A stretch of 64,000 nt of DNA from Bolinopsis microptera. Taxonomy: Eukaryota > Ctenophora > Tentaculata > Lobata > Bolinopsidae. A program made the translations under genes and the position numbers. The notes under the pieces were generated by a model. That model did not search any database and was not told where the DNA came from. It saw nothing but the letters and a program-made list of their open reading frames with translations. How positions within the stretch are numbered: position 1 is the first letter of the stretch; each line of letters starts with the position of its first letter. Positions 24,001 through 35,369 of the stretch are shown in pieces. The stretch is taken from NCBI RefSeq assembly GCF_026151205.1, contig NC_087073.1, positions 9,438,411 through 9,502,410 of the forward strand, given 5' to 3'.

Positions 24001-26832
24001 TCGCTTTAATGACTTCCTTAACATTGTGACTGTCGTCTATTAATATTGTCTTTATAGAATCGTCCAACATTTTGACCCTCAGAGGTCGTATCTTCTTTCT
24101 GTACTCCAATTGATCCTGTAGTTAGTATAAAGTGTAAGTACAGTGCATTAAATCACATCTTACGTTACCAGGGTGTTGATTTGCAGTAATACGGATCGGC
24201 GCCAACTTCACCTTAAATCACTCCGTTGCCAACGGGTATGACGGAATATTCTAAAATTGAACTAGCTATTGACTGCCTCTGACAGCCGAGCCTTGTTTTC
24301 TACTGCAATTTTCAGATGTGAGCAGTGAAGTAGCCTTATGAAGTTCTGAAGCTCAACAGGTGGGAGACATTCAAATTTATTTGTTTTTAGATTGGAGAAT
24401 TAATGATGCGCGCGAATATTAATTTCAGAAAGTCGAGGTGAATGCTAGGGATAGCAGACTTTTGACTTTACGCTACAAAGTCAATGGGTTCAACAATGTG
24501 GAAACGCGCGTTCGCGCGCGAAAAGTTTGCCGATTCTTTGCTGGATACTAGACGAATGAGCTTTTCCAGTGTTCCAGGGTCCTAATATGATCTAACCGGG
24601 ACTACTTGCCACCGCTACGCGGATTTGAAATGCATAACTCTGAAAAATTTAGTATGCAGAATATTGAGTATGCAAAACATCTGTTTTTAAATTCCTGTGC
24701 CAACTCTCCGTAAAATGATAGCGGAAGAAATATTTAAGAATTTAATGGGATTGAAATCTAATCCTGAAGCTATGTCATAACTATTTTCGTTCAACACTTA
24801 CCCCTGCCCTAAAAAGGTAATATTCCAATGTACGTCTTGGATCTAGCCATGTCCCCTTTTTGGCGTCCTCGTCTGGTTTGAACAGCCCATACTCAGTTAC
24901 TGAAACACAAACATATCATTGGTCAATCAGCGGTGTTAAATACATTCCATTTTACACTCACACATACATTCCTCAGACACACACAGGATCGTAAAAATTG
25001 AAACTTTATCCATCCTCACAGAACGACAAAACTCGGTCAGTGTGAATTACGTTATAAGTTTCAAACAATAGCCCTACACCATCACCATCTGCTCCAGGAA
25101 TCTAATTAGTTTCAAAGTGCTGTCATTACCTCATTAAATACCAATTACATAATTGACTTACTGTCTCCTTGATCAGCTCCTGGCTCTCGATCTCGTATTA
25201 TCTGGCAAGCTTCACTGACTAACGTGTTGTACTTAAACTGAAACACGCCCATGATTATTTAAATATTATGCTAACATTGTACATAATAATAATCCAGTCA
25301 TTCTATGCGCTAATTTTATACCAGACTCAAGAAGAACGGAATGAGGCGAAGAGTGGAACTTGGATTCCACAATTTAAAGAAAAGATACCGTTAGTATCAT
25401 AAGAGAAGAATGTGAGGTCATTGAACATTGGGAACTTCCGCCCTATTATAGAATTACATGAGGTGCCCACAATATTGTTGTTAGGTGAACATTCTTCAGT
25501 GTATATACTTCAGTGTTATTACTGTCCTCGGGTGTCCCTACCATCTAGAACATTTGGAAAAATTCCAGACATATTTATTGTATATGCGAAAGTGTAGAAT
25601 TTTTACTTCGATGTTATTTTCGAGTGTAATTTCCGAATTACATAAGAACATGTATAAAAATAGCTGTCCGTACGGCGCTAATAACGCCAGACACATCCTT
25701 CAGAATTAAAACCACTGATGGTACAATTTTAAAATTACAACTGCCACACTTTCTGAAACACGCCATAGTACGACGGCAGAGGCTGAAAAGATAAAAAACA
25801 GTTAATGTACAACACCTATTTACTATTTAGCTGTGTCGAATGTCTTGATGCACTTTTAGGATTTCTCCGTGTAACCTCGTTACAATGTAACGAGCCTATT
25901 GTGTGGCCTATCGTATGGCTTGTTACACTAGATAGCGTAACGGTATCATCAATATACTGGGTGTTACACTAGATAGCGTAACGGTATCATCAATATACTG
26001 GAGTGTTACACTAGATAGCGTAACGGTATTATCAATATACTGGGTGTTACACTAGATAGCGTTACGGTATTATCAATATACTGGGTGTTACACTAGATAG
26101 CGTAACGGTATCATCAATATATTGGGTGTTACACTAGATAGCGTAACGGTATCATCAATATACTGGGTGTTACACTAGATAGCGTAACGGTACTATCAAT
26201 ATATTGAGTGTAACACTAGATAGCGTAACGGTACTATCAATATATTGAGTGTAACACTAGATAGCGTAACGGTATCATCAATATATTGGGTGTTACACTA
26301 GATAGCGTAACGGTATCATCAATATATTGGGTTTACACTAGATAGCGTAACGGTACTATCAATATATTGAGTGTAAACACAGATAGCGTAACGGTACTAT
26401 CAATATATTGAGTGTAACACTAGATAGCGTAACGGTACTATCAATATACTGGGTGTTACACTAGATAGCGTAACGGTATTATCAATATATTGGGTGTTAC
26501 ACTAGATAGCGTTACGGTATTATCAATATACTGGGTGTTACACTAGATAGCGTAACGGTACTATCAATATACTGGGTGTTACACTAGATAGCGTAACGGT
26601 ACTATCAATATATTGGGTGTTACACTAGATAGCGTAACGGTACTATCAATATATTGAGTGTAACACTAGATAGCGTAACGGTATCATCAATATACTGGGT
26701 GTTACACTAGATAGCGTAACAAACTATGATCAAGAGGGGTTCTTACCTTTACTATGTACAATAAATAATAATGGGACTTACGTAAAAATACGCTCCCGGT
26801 ACAACTTGAACAATAACACACACTGACCACAT
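1..26832 (-). CDS. TLN: Talin (FERM head plus most of the rod), 26 exons, 3' end outside window
   Basis: Talin links integrin tails to actin at adhesion sites and recruits vinculin. Exons by splice signal and phase: 26782-26832, 25162-25237, 24802-24899, 23906-24115, 23338-23559, 22898-23207, 22503-22690, 22258-22387, 21583-22050, 21030-21406, 20791-20911, 20210-20372, 19788-20074, 19256-19406, 8152-8306, 7729-7992, 5767-5869, 5222-5565, 4124-4309, 3106-3538, 2354-2949, 1861-2244, 1166-1747, 701-860, 270-585, 1-103. They sum to about 2,160 codons against roughly 2,540 residues in vertebrate talin, so the last rod bundles and the I/LWEQ actin-binding end lie outside. Stretches such as LVPRLLGITKE, YLVGVSDPNS and DVAKALSGLI match the family directly. 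Exon order follows vertebrate talin throughout, and phases agree at every junction checked. The 10.9-kb intron 8307-19255 is exceptional. I cannot say whether it is a TLN1 or TLN2 type; an invertebrate would usually have one gene. Confidence 0.96.
4384..5109. mobile_element. TTAA-flanked fold-back element, copy 1
   Basis: The two halves of this 726-base element are near-perfect reverse complements, with arms of about 360 bases meeting near 4740-4760 and no coding capacity. The ends are GGGGGCC...GGCCCCC. It sits in a talin intron next to TTAA on the left and TTAT on the right, consistent with a decayed TTAA target duplication. A second copy lies at 50071-50813. TTAA duplication is typical of piggyBac and Kolobok transposases, so this is probably a non-autonomous passenger of one of them. 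Confidence 0.85.
5870..7728. other. Talin intron, no feature recognised
   Basis: This is an AT-rich intron between exons 7729-7992 and 5767-5869. The two exons join cleanly in phase and no intervening exon is required by colinearity with vertebrate talin. No convincing repeat, RNA gene or open frame was seen apart from short local inverted motifs near 7420-7530. Confidence 0.6.
8936..10240. repeat. Tandem array of a ~120-bp G-rich repeat, about ten copies
   Basis: The core AAAATTTTTGAGAAAT recurs near 9027, 9147, 9255, 9377, 9504, 9623, 9752, 9881, 10044 (one base shorter) and 10138, so the spacing is about 95-165 bases. Each unit also has GACGACATTTGGCATTAAAG and an AATAATCAGACATCACAATA stretch, then a G-run followed by CGCAGCCCCCC. 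That last part could form a short hairpin or a G-quadruplex on the plus strand. Short open frames on the minus strand here are by-products of the repetition. Confidence 0.85.
10450..10994. repeat. CAGACCCAC minisatellite, left block
   Basis: Units of about 20-22 bases starting near CAGACCCACCATTCTGG, alternating with CAGACCCACTCTTCTAGAG, give a higher-order period of about 42 bases. The block ends exactly at the target duplication of the transposon inserted at 10995 and resumes at 14240, so the two blocks were one array. Units are more diverged here than at 15-17 kb. Confidence 0.88.
11386..12420 (-). pseudogene. Transposase-like reading frame, frameshifted and 5'-truncated
   Basis: Two overlapping minus-strand frames form one protein-like sequence. 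The upstream frame (about 12420 to 12150) reads YLDLICTCDGLVLYLTLLKK and then YYLGSDQNEQLFAFIRVSF, followed by NMDAITMAHGMERE. The downstream frame (12165-11386, 259 codons, starting MEWRENVYSALSL) continues it and has an acidic stretch and several cysteines near its end. A one-base change in the GAGAGAGAA run near 12140-12160 would explain the break. A motif of the form GSDxxExLF...R followed by NxDA resembles the C-terminal part of several eukaryotic DDE transposases, but I cannot name the family. No N-terminal portion was found towards 14 kb. The frame is probably inactive, although the downstream 259 codons are intact. Confidence 0.5.
12780..13745. repeat. Three tandem copies of a ~330-bp repeat inside the nested transposon
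   Basis: Each copy begins near GTTTCCGTACATTAAAGTTA (about 12799, 13111 and 13450) and contains TTAGCCTCATTTTGGCCTCC, GATAGTCACAATACC and GGTGGTTAGCCTCATTTTCA. The words GTTAGCCTCA or TAGCCTCA also flank the triplet at 12680-12720 and 13800-13810. No coding capacity is evident. Confidence 0.8.
14240..17310. repeat. CAGACCCAC minisatellite, right block with higher-order units
   Basis: This is a continuation of the left block. The basic unit is about 21 bases, usually paired as CAGACCCACCATTCTAGCTGC plus CAGACCCACTCTTCTCAAGTG. From about 15.1 kb there are longer units that carry the palindromic word GTGTACGTACAC. These are repeated near 15175, 15308, 15435, 16287, 16416 and 16543, showing recent amplification of a larger block. 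The period is a multiple of three and lacks stops in several frames, so long spurious open frames appear on both strands. Confidence 0.92.
17530..17991. other. Intronic spacer upstream of the ApoL-like gene
   Basis: This spacer lies between the large transposon and the ApoL-like start codon. It may hold the 5' UTR or a promoter of that gene. No clear TATA box or upstream coding exon could be fixed. The open frame at 17733-17975 has no recognisable similarity. Confidence 0.4.
17992..18914 (+). CDS. Apolipoprotein-L-like protein, two exons, nested in a talin intron
   Basis: Exon 1 is 17992-18513 (174 codons). A GTAAGA donor follows, then an 86-base intron ending TTTTCAAAG, and exon 2 is 18600-18914, giving 278 residues in phase. 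Read straight through, exon 1 would hit a stop at 18555 and the frame would shift. The glycine/alanine-rich stretch GGSVNIISGGAAIAGIILAP followed by FSAGLSLGLTVGG is the hallmark hydrophobic hairpin of the ApoL family. The second hydrophobic segment LSGALAAFGIVMGILDIYSA and the following charged helix match the family's C-terminal half. ApoL proteins are membrane-inserting, and some form ion channels in vertebrates; the role in invertebrates is not established. No signal peptide is evident, so an intracellular protein is likely. The gene is antisense to talin and entirely within its intron. Confidence 0.78.
18915..19255. other. Talin intron between the ApoL-like gene and exon 19256-19406
   Basis: This is non-coding. 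It must contain the 3' end of the nested gene. No further feature was recognised. Confidence 0.5.
19256..22050 (-). other. TLN: Talin head-rod linker and N-terminal rod exons
   Basis: Exon 21583-22050 carries the flexible linker and then the start of the first rod bundle, recognisable by LPPLGDNIASRQWRE and by DESKHxIHS-like residues as in vertebrate talin. Exons 21030-21406, 20791-20911, 20210-20372, 19788-20074 and 19256-19406 are alanine-rich amphipathic helices of the early rod bundles, the region that contains cryptic vinculin-binding helices in studied talins. Introns here are short (about 100-420 bases), in contrast with the giant intron that follows. Confidence 0.9.
24116..24801. other. 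Talin intron, no feature recognised
   Basis: This intron lies between the second F0 exon and the first F1 exon. It contains a CGCGCGTTCGCGCGCG palindrome near 24503 and is otherwise featureless to the eye. Confidence 0.5.
25890..26722. repeat. 41-bp minisatellite in talin intron 1, about 19 copies
   Basis: The unit is about 41 bases and contains GTTACACTAGATAGCGTAAC followed by GGTATCATCAATATACTGGG. Successive copies differ mostly at a few positions (TATC/TACT/TATT, ATACTGG/ATATTGA). The word GTTAC...GTAAC within each unit is an inverted repeat. The array lies between the talin start-codon exon and the second coding exon. Confidence 0.95.
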
Positions 26833-29800
26833 TCCACACGCACCCCACACAGTACCGTGTACTCAGTCAAGTACTTGAGGGATAACATGCTCAGAAATGA
26901 AGTACAGCTTACAAATAATATAAAGCGCATGTTCAAGAGAGAAAGAGAGAGAGTATGTAAGTATGTAATGTAATAAGCTCCCGATATTAAGAGAGATAGT
27001 GTGAAAGATTTTATTGCAGTTTAAAATAAACATAGCACGTCGAGAGAGGATGATGAGGTAAGACACATGATATTATTAGTATGCTGATGTTAACAGACCA
27101 CATTGTTGTGTGAATCTGATACAGTCGTGTTGACAATGAGTCATCAGTTTGTAGGACTATAACATTTTAGTGTAGCACTAGATGGCTATTTGAATTTGTG
27201 TTACAAAGAAACATACAGTAGTGGAAATCGTACATATACCCACATGCTGGATTCAACATTCGGTGATAATTTCCCCGTTTTCAAGTATTCCTCATGACCG
27301 TATATGGTAATGCTTTTAATCACCAGGAATGACCTTACTGAAGCTTACTGTGAGCTTAGGGAAACTGATGTAATGATGTTTGGAATGTTCGACTTATTAA
27401 TGGGAGTTTTCTTAAATATCAAGTGTTCCAAGGCATTATTCCGCTGGTCGATTATCATCCACGACGGACATTTTCAAGAGATGAAAAGAAAAAATTATCA
27501 TTTAAACTGTTCCATGGTATTCAAACCAATATGCGCCATGCGGTGATATTCTCACATCTTATTTACGATTGAGCGGTAATTCTTCAATGTAACAGTATTT
27601 TTAGCTCACAACATCCTTCCATTAACTTCGTCTTTGTCTGTGGGTAAACAGTCCTGCGCTCATCAACGTTGGAGAGTGAAGACCTAAACTTAGTAGTAAC
27701 AGAGGGAGGTGCCAAAATAAGCAGCTAAGCATCATTTGTAAAGTCATGATAGAGAGGGGTGATGTAATGAGGAACAACGTCAAACTAACCGACGCTAGAA
27801 CGTTAAGTCAATAATATGTTTAACAGCGAGATGTCGGATATTGAGTTCCCAGACTTGCAGCGCTAATACCGGTAATGTTCCATCTCATGTTGGATATAAA
27901 TTCTCAGAGTTCGGAAAGTTATCTGCTATATTCGCTCAGTAGATTTACAACAACAACAATGTGTAAAATAAGTGATTCAATAATCAGAAAGATTGCATTC
28001 CGACTCCACAAATAACTCCGATATCTTATTTACTCTATCTAATTTACTACTGATCTCACCTGACCTCGACCCCAGGGAGTTACTGAATGGCATTATTCCA
28101 TGTATATTGTATTTATTGTATATATGCATCGCTTATATCAAGAAGGTTTAAAGAGGAAAACTTAACCTTGAGTAGAAAAATCATGTAGGGTTTTGAAAGT
28201 ACCATATTTAGTATCAAGCTGCAATAAACAATATGATGACAGTTCACAGTACAAGTGTAGTCAAGGTGCTGTTGTCGTCACAAATTTATAATGAGGAGCT
28301 TTATGTACATAAAAACGCGGTATATCATGATTTATACCAGCCACACACAAACAGTTTACACGTTTATTGGCATATGTCAATTAACTAATTACATAATTGC
28401 TTTTATCTTGGAAATTTGCAATAAACATGTAATGCACATCATATTACAGCTATGTGAGATAGTGATGACTGCCAGAAAATGATGAGGTTTGTATCAATAT
28501 TGTGAATTAAGAATTTACGGTATTTAATTATGCCTGTACTGAATACTGATGATGAAGAATTTAACGCATTGTTATAACAATGTTATAACCTACCATAATG
28601 AAAAGCAACTGCAGGTTGGAACCGGTTTCATTAAAGCTAATATCTAATTTACATCAATAAAGTTTAAGAGAGTTAGAGAAAAACTGGTTAAATATATTAT
28701 TATTATGAAATATATCAGTTATATACGCACGGCAGCTCAAGTGCTTTATAAGTTTCATAATATCTGTTCTAATATTTCAAACTGGTGTACAAGTTAAGGC
28801 TGCCGTTTTCTGACAAATGTGCTTTAAGACCATTTTTGAAATTCTGACTTCTTTAACCCAGATTTCTATTTTGGGTCAAGAACTATCCCTGAAAACGATA
28901 TGAGAAACCATTAGAACCAATCGCTGGCCCTCAGAAAACCCCTTTTGAAACCGCTTAAAATGCCAATTTGTCACAAATGTGCGAAAAGTGATTGAAAACC
29001 TCGGAATTTTGAGTAGTATTTAAGCAGTTTTGTCAGAAAACGACAGAAGGGATGTGAGGACCTCATCCAAACTGCTTGGAAACATCTGAAGCCCCTCACC
29101 CCTAGTGCCGTGTTTGTAAGACACTACGAGCACACCTAGGTTGGATCCTCTCACCAAAATCTTAACTTAGTTGGAATGAGCACGATGTTATACTAGTACT
29201 TGTTCACTCTTCAGGGGGACAGCAGAGGGATCACGGATTCAACAGGATCTTACTGCCGTCAAGATCATGAGGGATCCTGAAGCTACATCTGCGATGTGAT
29301 GGACATTCGATTATAACTTCCGCTTGTATTCTACAGTTACAGATTATCTTCAATTAATTCTTTGATAATATTATGAACTGTCTAGCTACATGAATTTAAT
29401 AACAACAAATCGAATTAAAAAAGACAAATTGTCGATTAACAGTGTACATGTTTATAGACTGTCAGTCAATAATTAATACCTTATACACTTACACGGATCA
29501 CATCCAATAGAAATATAGTGGGCACATACGTGTTGATATACACTAGAGTCGAGATGTAGTGTGTGCACTGTAAACAGTGTATATCGAGATCTACAGTGGT
29601 AGAATCTAACGTGGCATGATTGTCACAAATCTCCCTGTAACACTGTAACAGGTGAACAAGTGATGAGTGTCGAGGACATATCCTGAGAAGAAGCTGAGCA
29701 CTAAAAATAGAGTGTGACAGTAAGCAGTGTGTAAGTGTTGACAGCAAGGAGTAGTGATAGTGTACACTCCAGCCCACGTGACCTTCACGAGCCAGGTCAC

Positions 29801-31513
29801 GTGACCTTTCAACTGTGCTGTGATTGGTCGGTGCTATGTCACGTGATGCACAGCGTAGATTCGGTTGGAGAGTTACGCAAGAACTTTAACGACTGCCTGA
29901 GCTTTTCGCAGCTCCTCCAAAAAACCGATTACAGTAAGCATGAAAATTAGGTAGACTTCACATTTAAGATCTACGTAATGTAACTCTTGTGTACAGAGTA
30001 TTTAAAAATGCAACCAGCGGTATTTGTAAGTTCTTGGTGGTTCTTAAAGGGATGATTCTTATATATTATGAATACTAGATCGTTGAAATCTATCAAATAC
30101 ACGTACATATAATATGCGAATATAATATTGTATAATGATATACAGAACTTTAACAAGTTGCTAACTGTACATTGTCCAGCAGAGTGTCAGCTCTTGCAGG
30201 GAATATAATAATGAAGCTCGTGTAGTGTAACATATGAGAGAAGGATCTTACTGACCAGTAGGAAGTGAGAACTAAACTGGAACTGATTGATAACCCGACT
30301 GGAGAATCGGAGATAGTCAATACTGGCAGCCAGTCATTTTAACAGATTATCAGGCGTGACAGCTGTCTGTCACAGACAAAACCCTCAACAAACCCCACGT
30401 GGTACTGGTTGATGGGGAAACAATTACTCGGCTATGCTGAAGTACAGGCGTGGCTGTGTGACAAACATATAATGTACTACACTACTGATGTGCTAACAGC
30501 TGCATCTTTTGTCGGGGTAGTTGTGCAGGATTACTGCACTATTTCTCTCTCTCTCTCCAAATAATTGACGCGGACGGTACTTATTATTACGGATCAGCGT
30601 GTCACGGTGTATGTGTTTGCTTCTTGCTGTATAATATGCTTTCTAAAAAATAAATTAAGGTAGTGTGGACTGGAGACACACTGTGAAAATGAACATACAC
30701 TGAAGAGGACCAATAGCAGACAGTGTCAATATCACGTGACGAGCTGACAGCCAATCTGCTTGCTTGTACAGCCACGACGTGACACACACATGGCTGAACC
30801 TAGGACATCCTCAATTAACTTAACGAAACTCTCCACCTGCACCGGTTTACATAAATTAGTTAGGCTGTAGCAGCCAGCTGGGATTGGGTTAGACGTGTCA
30901 CGTGACTCGTGCAGGCTCTGAGCACTACACAAAAACGTGCCTTTACATTGCACTACCTGTGCATTATTTGTGCATTGTAATGTTATCATGTATCAAAGCG
31001 ACATAAAAAGTCGGAATTAAATTATTTTCAGGGCTTCCGGAGGAATGTAACACTTGAATCTCGTTTTTAAGAAACATAAATTTTTAGTTATGATCAACAA
31101 AATCTGTATTATATAATATTATGTATATTATGTACCAATCTTAACTCGGCGTGTGCAGCTATTCAAGCATTAAAGCTATTGGTATCATGTGTTAAAATGG
31201 CCATAGACAATTCTTTGTAAAATAAGGAGCAATTAACACCCATAATCTACGTTCAAAAACAATTGCCAAGTCTATAAATTCCTATTCTAATTAGAATGAA
31301 GATGATTTAAAGAACTATATTCACACCTTAACTACCCCTTGGTTAATGAAAATATTCAACACAGAAGAAAGAAAAACTTAACAGTGGACATAATATAACG
31401 AGAACATGCAGTGGCTTTTGGCAAGTGTATCCTAGTACACTCTCAATTCAGATACAAAGAACAAAATTAACTGAAATTTCATGTGTAAAAAGATACATTT
31501 TAATCATTTGCAG
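26833..31513. other. Intergenic, talin upstream region
   Basis: This is the likely talin promoter side. There is a GA-rich microsatellite at about 26932-26954 and a possible degenerate inverted-repeat element at 28798-29050, whose ends share a CGTTTTCTGACAAA motif. No reading frame with recognisable similarity was seen on either strand. Confidence 0.5.
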
Positions 31514-31640
31514 GAACAGATCAATCATTCATTATCAAGGACTATGTGTACTGACCTGGATAGTTTTGATGTTCCCATTCTTGACTATCTTTATACGCAA
31601 GGAGAGGAAAGAGGACATCCTAGATCATTGCTTGAGAGAG
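31514..31640 (+). other. Exon-like stretch, unknown gene
   Basis: A TTTGCAG acceptor is followed by 127 open bases (EQINHSLSRTMCTDLDSFDV then PILDYLYTQGEERGHPRS) and a GAG|GTGATA donor. Composition is protein-like, but I do not recognise the family. A possible partner begins at 32992 after TTTAACAG: the frame that continues from here would end soon at a stop, and another frame reads MMSFQKQLDDADEKTKE. It could be part of an undetected plus-strand gene, a pseudogene fragment or chance. Confidence 0.25.
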
Positions 31641-34268
31641 GTGATATTAAATTAAATCAATTACAAACAAACATATAACTTGTCCTACTTCAAATTAATA
31701 CAAAATAACACAACCATATACTATACTATGTGTTTTTTTGATATTGATTAAGGCTGAGAAAGCTTTATCTCATTTATAATTAGATTTAGTATGTACAATA
31801 TGATCATGCTTAAACCGATTAAATTTAAAATGAACATCTTTAAAAAAATAAAAATAAAATATCATACTGATACTTTACAGGCATTATAAAATGCACAAAT
31901 TTAGCAACAAATCAAGATCACTTCCCATTCATGAAGTTGTAAATGGGTTTCATTTGAATTATTCCTTTCTTTAGGCATGGTTCTTTTGTCTTTCATGATT
32001 TGCATACATTTTTGCAGTAGCCTCAATAGCCTTATCTGAAGGTGACTGGTTGTTAAGGACACATATACCAAAAACAGGGTTTAGTGTCGTCTAGTCCAAA
32101 TGACTTCCCAGGAAGTTCAAAATCCATCTTGTACACCATTTCCATACCAACAAACCTTTTTGAGAATATCTATTTCCGTAGTTGGCCAATTTCTGTTTTA
32201 AAATTAATTTTCGGAAATCACAGTTTTGTTTGATTGGGAGGCTCTGACTCAGCTATTTCTTTATGATATCAAGCTGAAATTGTGCACAAAATTTGTCCAC
32301 CTGTTGTTCTACACAAATACCGCATCTCAAAAGCTGTACTGTGTTATAACCTTTTAAAGTAAAAAACGGGGACACTTTCCTTTTCAGACAAAAACATAAA
32401 AATTTAGGCATACTTTTGGGCAGTATTCAGTCCACTAACTACTATGACTTCGGATCATTGCAAGCAGGCTTTTGACGGTGTCAAGCTTGGTGATGATTAA
32501 ACTACCTTACGAGATCCGGAGATCAGTTCACATCATGCCATGTATAAACAAAATTTTGTATCAGATTTCATCAACAACAACTCTAGAGCAACAACCTCCT
32601 AATCAAGTCTCTATGGTCTACTGCTCAAAAAAAACCAAACGAATGAATTCAGTCTTACGCTGTGACCCTGCAATATTGGAAACTTCTAAAGCGTGTTAGT
32701 TTTGCTTTTGTACTTACTACTTTTTTGAGTATTAGACATACAGGTATGATCATGCAATTCTCCTAAAGTCGTGATCTGTAAGAGTGCAATCGATGGGATC
32801 ATTGGAATGGTTATCCTACTCTAGCTTTAAGGATTAATACAATTACAGGTTTTGTTACCCTTATATGATCATAAATTAAAATATTTGAGTTTACTATTTA
32901 GCAAGTTGCTACTCAGCACACACATTATATCAAAATAGTACACATTAAGAAAATATTGCTACGATACATCTACAAATTGTCTCTTTAACAGGTCACAATG
33001 ATGAGTTTCCAAAAGCAATTAGATGATGCTGATGAGAAAACTAAAGAGGTGTACATAGAATCTCAGTAATCAAATCTTTTGATGGATCATGACCTTAATA
33101 TACACATCCTTCAAAATTACATATCCTTTAAAATTGCATGTCAGTGTTGACAGTGTGGTTTGCTGAAAGACACATTGCATTTGTTGAATGGAATACCAAA
33201 TCCCTTTAGATGTTTAGTGCATACAGTGAAACATCAATCAACAGACCAGCAATCCCCGAACAAAAAATTTGTTGAAGTTCCAGAAATATATGCAAAAATA
33301 TCGATGATAAAATTCCAGGGTGCCGGAATCTAAATACATGGCTTTATCAAAGCTTTTCTATCAAATCACATGTATCTTGGCATCTATATCTTTAAAAGAA
33401 AGGCACACTTTGCTTTTCAAGGATACAAAACTGCGGATCAGCACTCATTATTACGGCAAACGCAATTATTCATAATTGCCAAAACAGTCAGAGATATGTA
33501 TTTGAAACGGATACCACATAAAAAAGCTGTGGTGATATCTCGATCACAATATCTACATTTGTATACATGTATGTAAAAGATATTTTAAGCGCTCAACCCA
33601 TGCCTCGTAGTGTTTCTTGTTCAAGCCATTTAAATTAAGTGTCACACTTTTTAATACCAGGAAATTGGTCTAACTTTTGATTTCGAACTGGTCTGAGCGC
33701 CTTTGAGTTCCATTGGGGAATGAGAACTTTGACGGTTCAATAGTTTTACAAAACTACTGCGATTTAAAGACGATTGATTTAACGATAATCGAATAGAAGT
33801 AGCATGGATTAGACAATCTTTGGAGAACAATATTTCTATATAGCAGAAGAAAACAAAACTATTTGTAAAGAGATTGATTTCATTTGATTTGAGAAAAAGG
33901 TCGTTCAAACAATGTATATAAATAATTTAGTAATGATAATCATCAAACTTAAATTATTCATGATCATACATCTATATAAATAAATTAATAAATTTAATGT
34001 TCAATGTTGTATATTTATAACCTATACTACTTACTAACTAGTTGATACATGTTTGATGTTACGTATCCCAAATATCAGATAAAGTGGCATGCAACGTATG
34101 TCAACCTACTAGGCACACGATCTTATAATATTTTAACAGTTTTATTATCTTTCAATTTTGCATTAAATATTGTACGAGCATCACTGATCACCTGTTAAAT
34201 TTAATGGTAATTATAAAACGGTCGCATTTAAAAAATCTAAGGAGAATTTGTAAATCTCTTTAATATTT
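31641..34268. other. Intergenic, no gene recognised
   Basis: This is AT-rich sequence with several short open frames, none with familiar similarity. The second exon-like piece (about 32992-33048) is described with the stretch at 31514. Confidence 0.45.
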
Positions 34269-35369
34269 CTTTGTATCACGTGGTGACCCCCACTGTCGCT
34301 TCACTATAGTGTAGAGTTTCTACGATACAGGGGGAGCCGCGCACTCGTGCGCGGCGGGTCATACAACGTATGACAAATATTTCTTAAGTGTATCCCAAAA
34401 CAAAATATCGGTTGATCGAGTTATTATTTTACATTTAGCACAATAATTTTACAATTAGCAAGTACGTAAGCGGCATTTTAATGTTTAGTGTGGCGACATT
34501 TACAAATACACTGTAGCGCCGTTAAATTAAAAAGCTCTTTTGGTTATAGGTTTATAACCTACCAGGACGCGCGCCGAGTTGGACTCGTCGACGTAATATA
34601 TGGAACAAATACAAAATATTTTACGAGTATCACCCGTTAATCTTTTGGCCATAAATAAATTATATATTTATTCGTTTAATTAAATTTACTTAACCCTGTA
34701 GATGTGCATGCTGCATCATGCATCATGAAAGTACATGCGGTTGATCATTTCAGGCTGGTTTGATTTTATAAGTTTATAAATTCAAACTCGATTGTCTATG
34801 CCAACCCGTTTTCATTAACGGCCGGTGATACTTTTGATTCACGATGTCAATCCTTCGCATCTTGCCGATTTGTGGTTGCGAGAAGCATTATATTGGATGC
34901 GCGGCGCGTCCCAGTAGTGCATCGCGCTACAAGTGATACTCGTAAAAAAGTTGTTCCAACTTGTTATTCTAATTAATATATCCAAAACCGTCGACGAGTC
35001 CAACGTTCAACTCTCAATGCTAACTATAACATGATCATGCACGTGGTGCGTCGAAGTCTTCCAAGTTTAAAGCTCATCATGAGACGCACTCTGAATTGAA
35101 TTTATCGACGCGCGCAGTATTTGAAACAATTATTGCACGAGTATTACCCGTTAAGTTTAATTTAGTTCGTTTGCACGGAGCTCCAAGTAAAACATATAAA
35201 TATGTAATTAACGAACACCTTTAATCGGGCTGCGCGCGGTCCGGGCCTGCATTAATAGTGCAATTGTCATATGTTGTATGACCCGCCGCGCAGGAGTACG
35301 CGGCTCCCCCTGTATCGTAGAAACTCCACCATAGTGAAACGACCGTGGGGGTCACGACGTGATACAAAG
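34269..35369. mobile_element. 1.1-kb element with ~105-bp terminal inverted repeats
   Basis: The left end begins CTTTGTATCACGTGGTGACC and runs to about 34374. The right end, 35266-35369, is its reverse complement with modest divergence. Both arms contain TTTCTACGATACAGGGGGAG and a GCGCGG-rich hairpin word. No transposase frame is present, so it is non-autonomous. A loose extra piece of the inverted repeat (TTTCTACGATACAGGCGGGT) follows at 35371-35411. No target duplication was evident. Confidence 0.75.

Larger units (their letters stand above)
22258..26832 (-). other. TLN: Talin FERM head (F0-F3) exons
   Basis: Eight exons encode the N-terminal head. The first is only 17 codons (26782-26832, MWSVCVIVQVVPGAYFY); it was chosen because it begins with ATG, ends on a GTAAGT donor and joins in phase 0 to FKYNTLVSEACQIIRD, which matches F0. 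F0 continues in 24802-24899 (YGLFKPDEDAKKGTWLDP). F1 is in 23906-24115 and 23338-23559 (LHTDDDILWLNHEKSLREQG). F2 is in 22898-23207, and F3 in 22503-22690 and 22258-22387 (WAASPNSFTLDFGDY). F3 is the integrin-tail-binding PTB-like lobe in known talins. The short first exon is the least certain because no 5' UTR or transcript evidence is available. Confidence 0.9.

Noticed and set aside
25890-26722. CRISPR array
   Set aside because: Units are contiguous with no unique spacers, and the context is an animal gene; it is a minisatellite.
27304-27546. 80-codon plus-strand frame
   Set aside because: No recognisable motif, splice context or similarity.
28798-29050. Possible 250-bp MITE with CGTTTTCTGACAAA ends
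   Set aside because: The inverted similarity is short and no target duplication could be found, so it is mentioned only as a possibility in the spacer entry.
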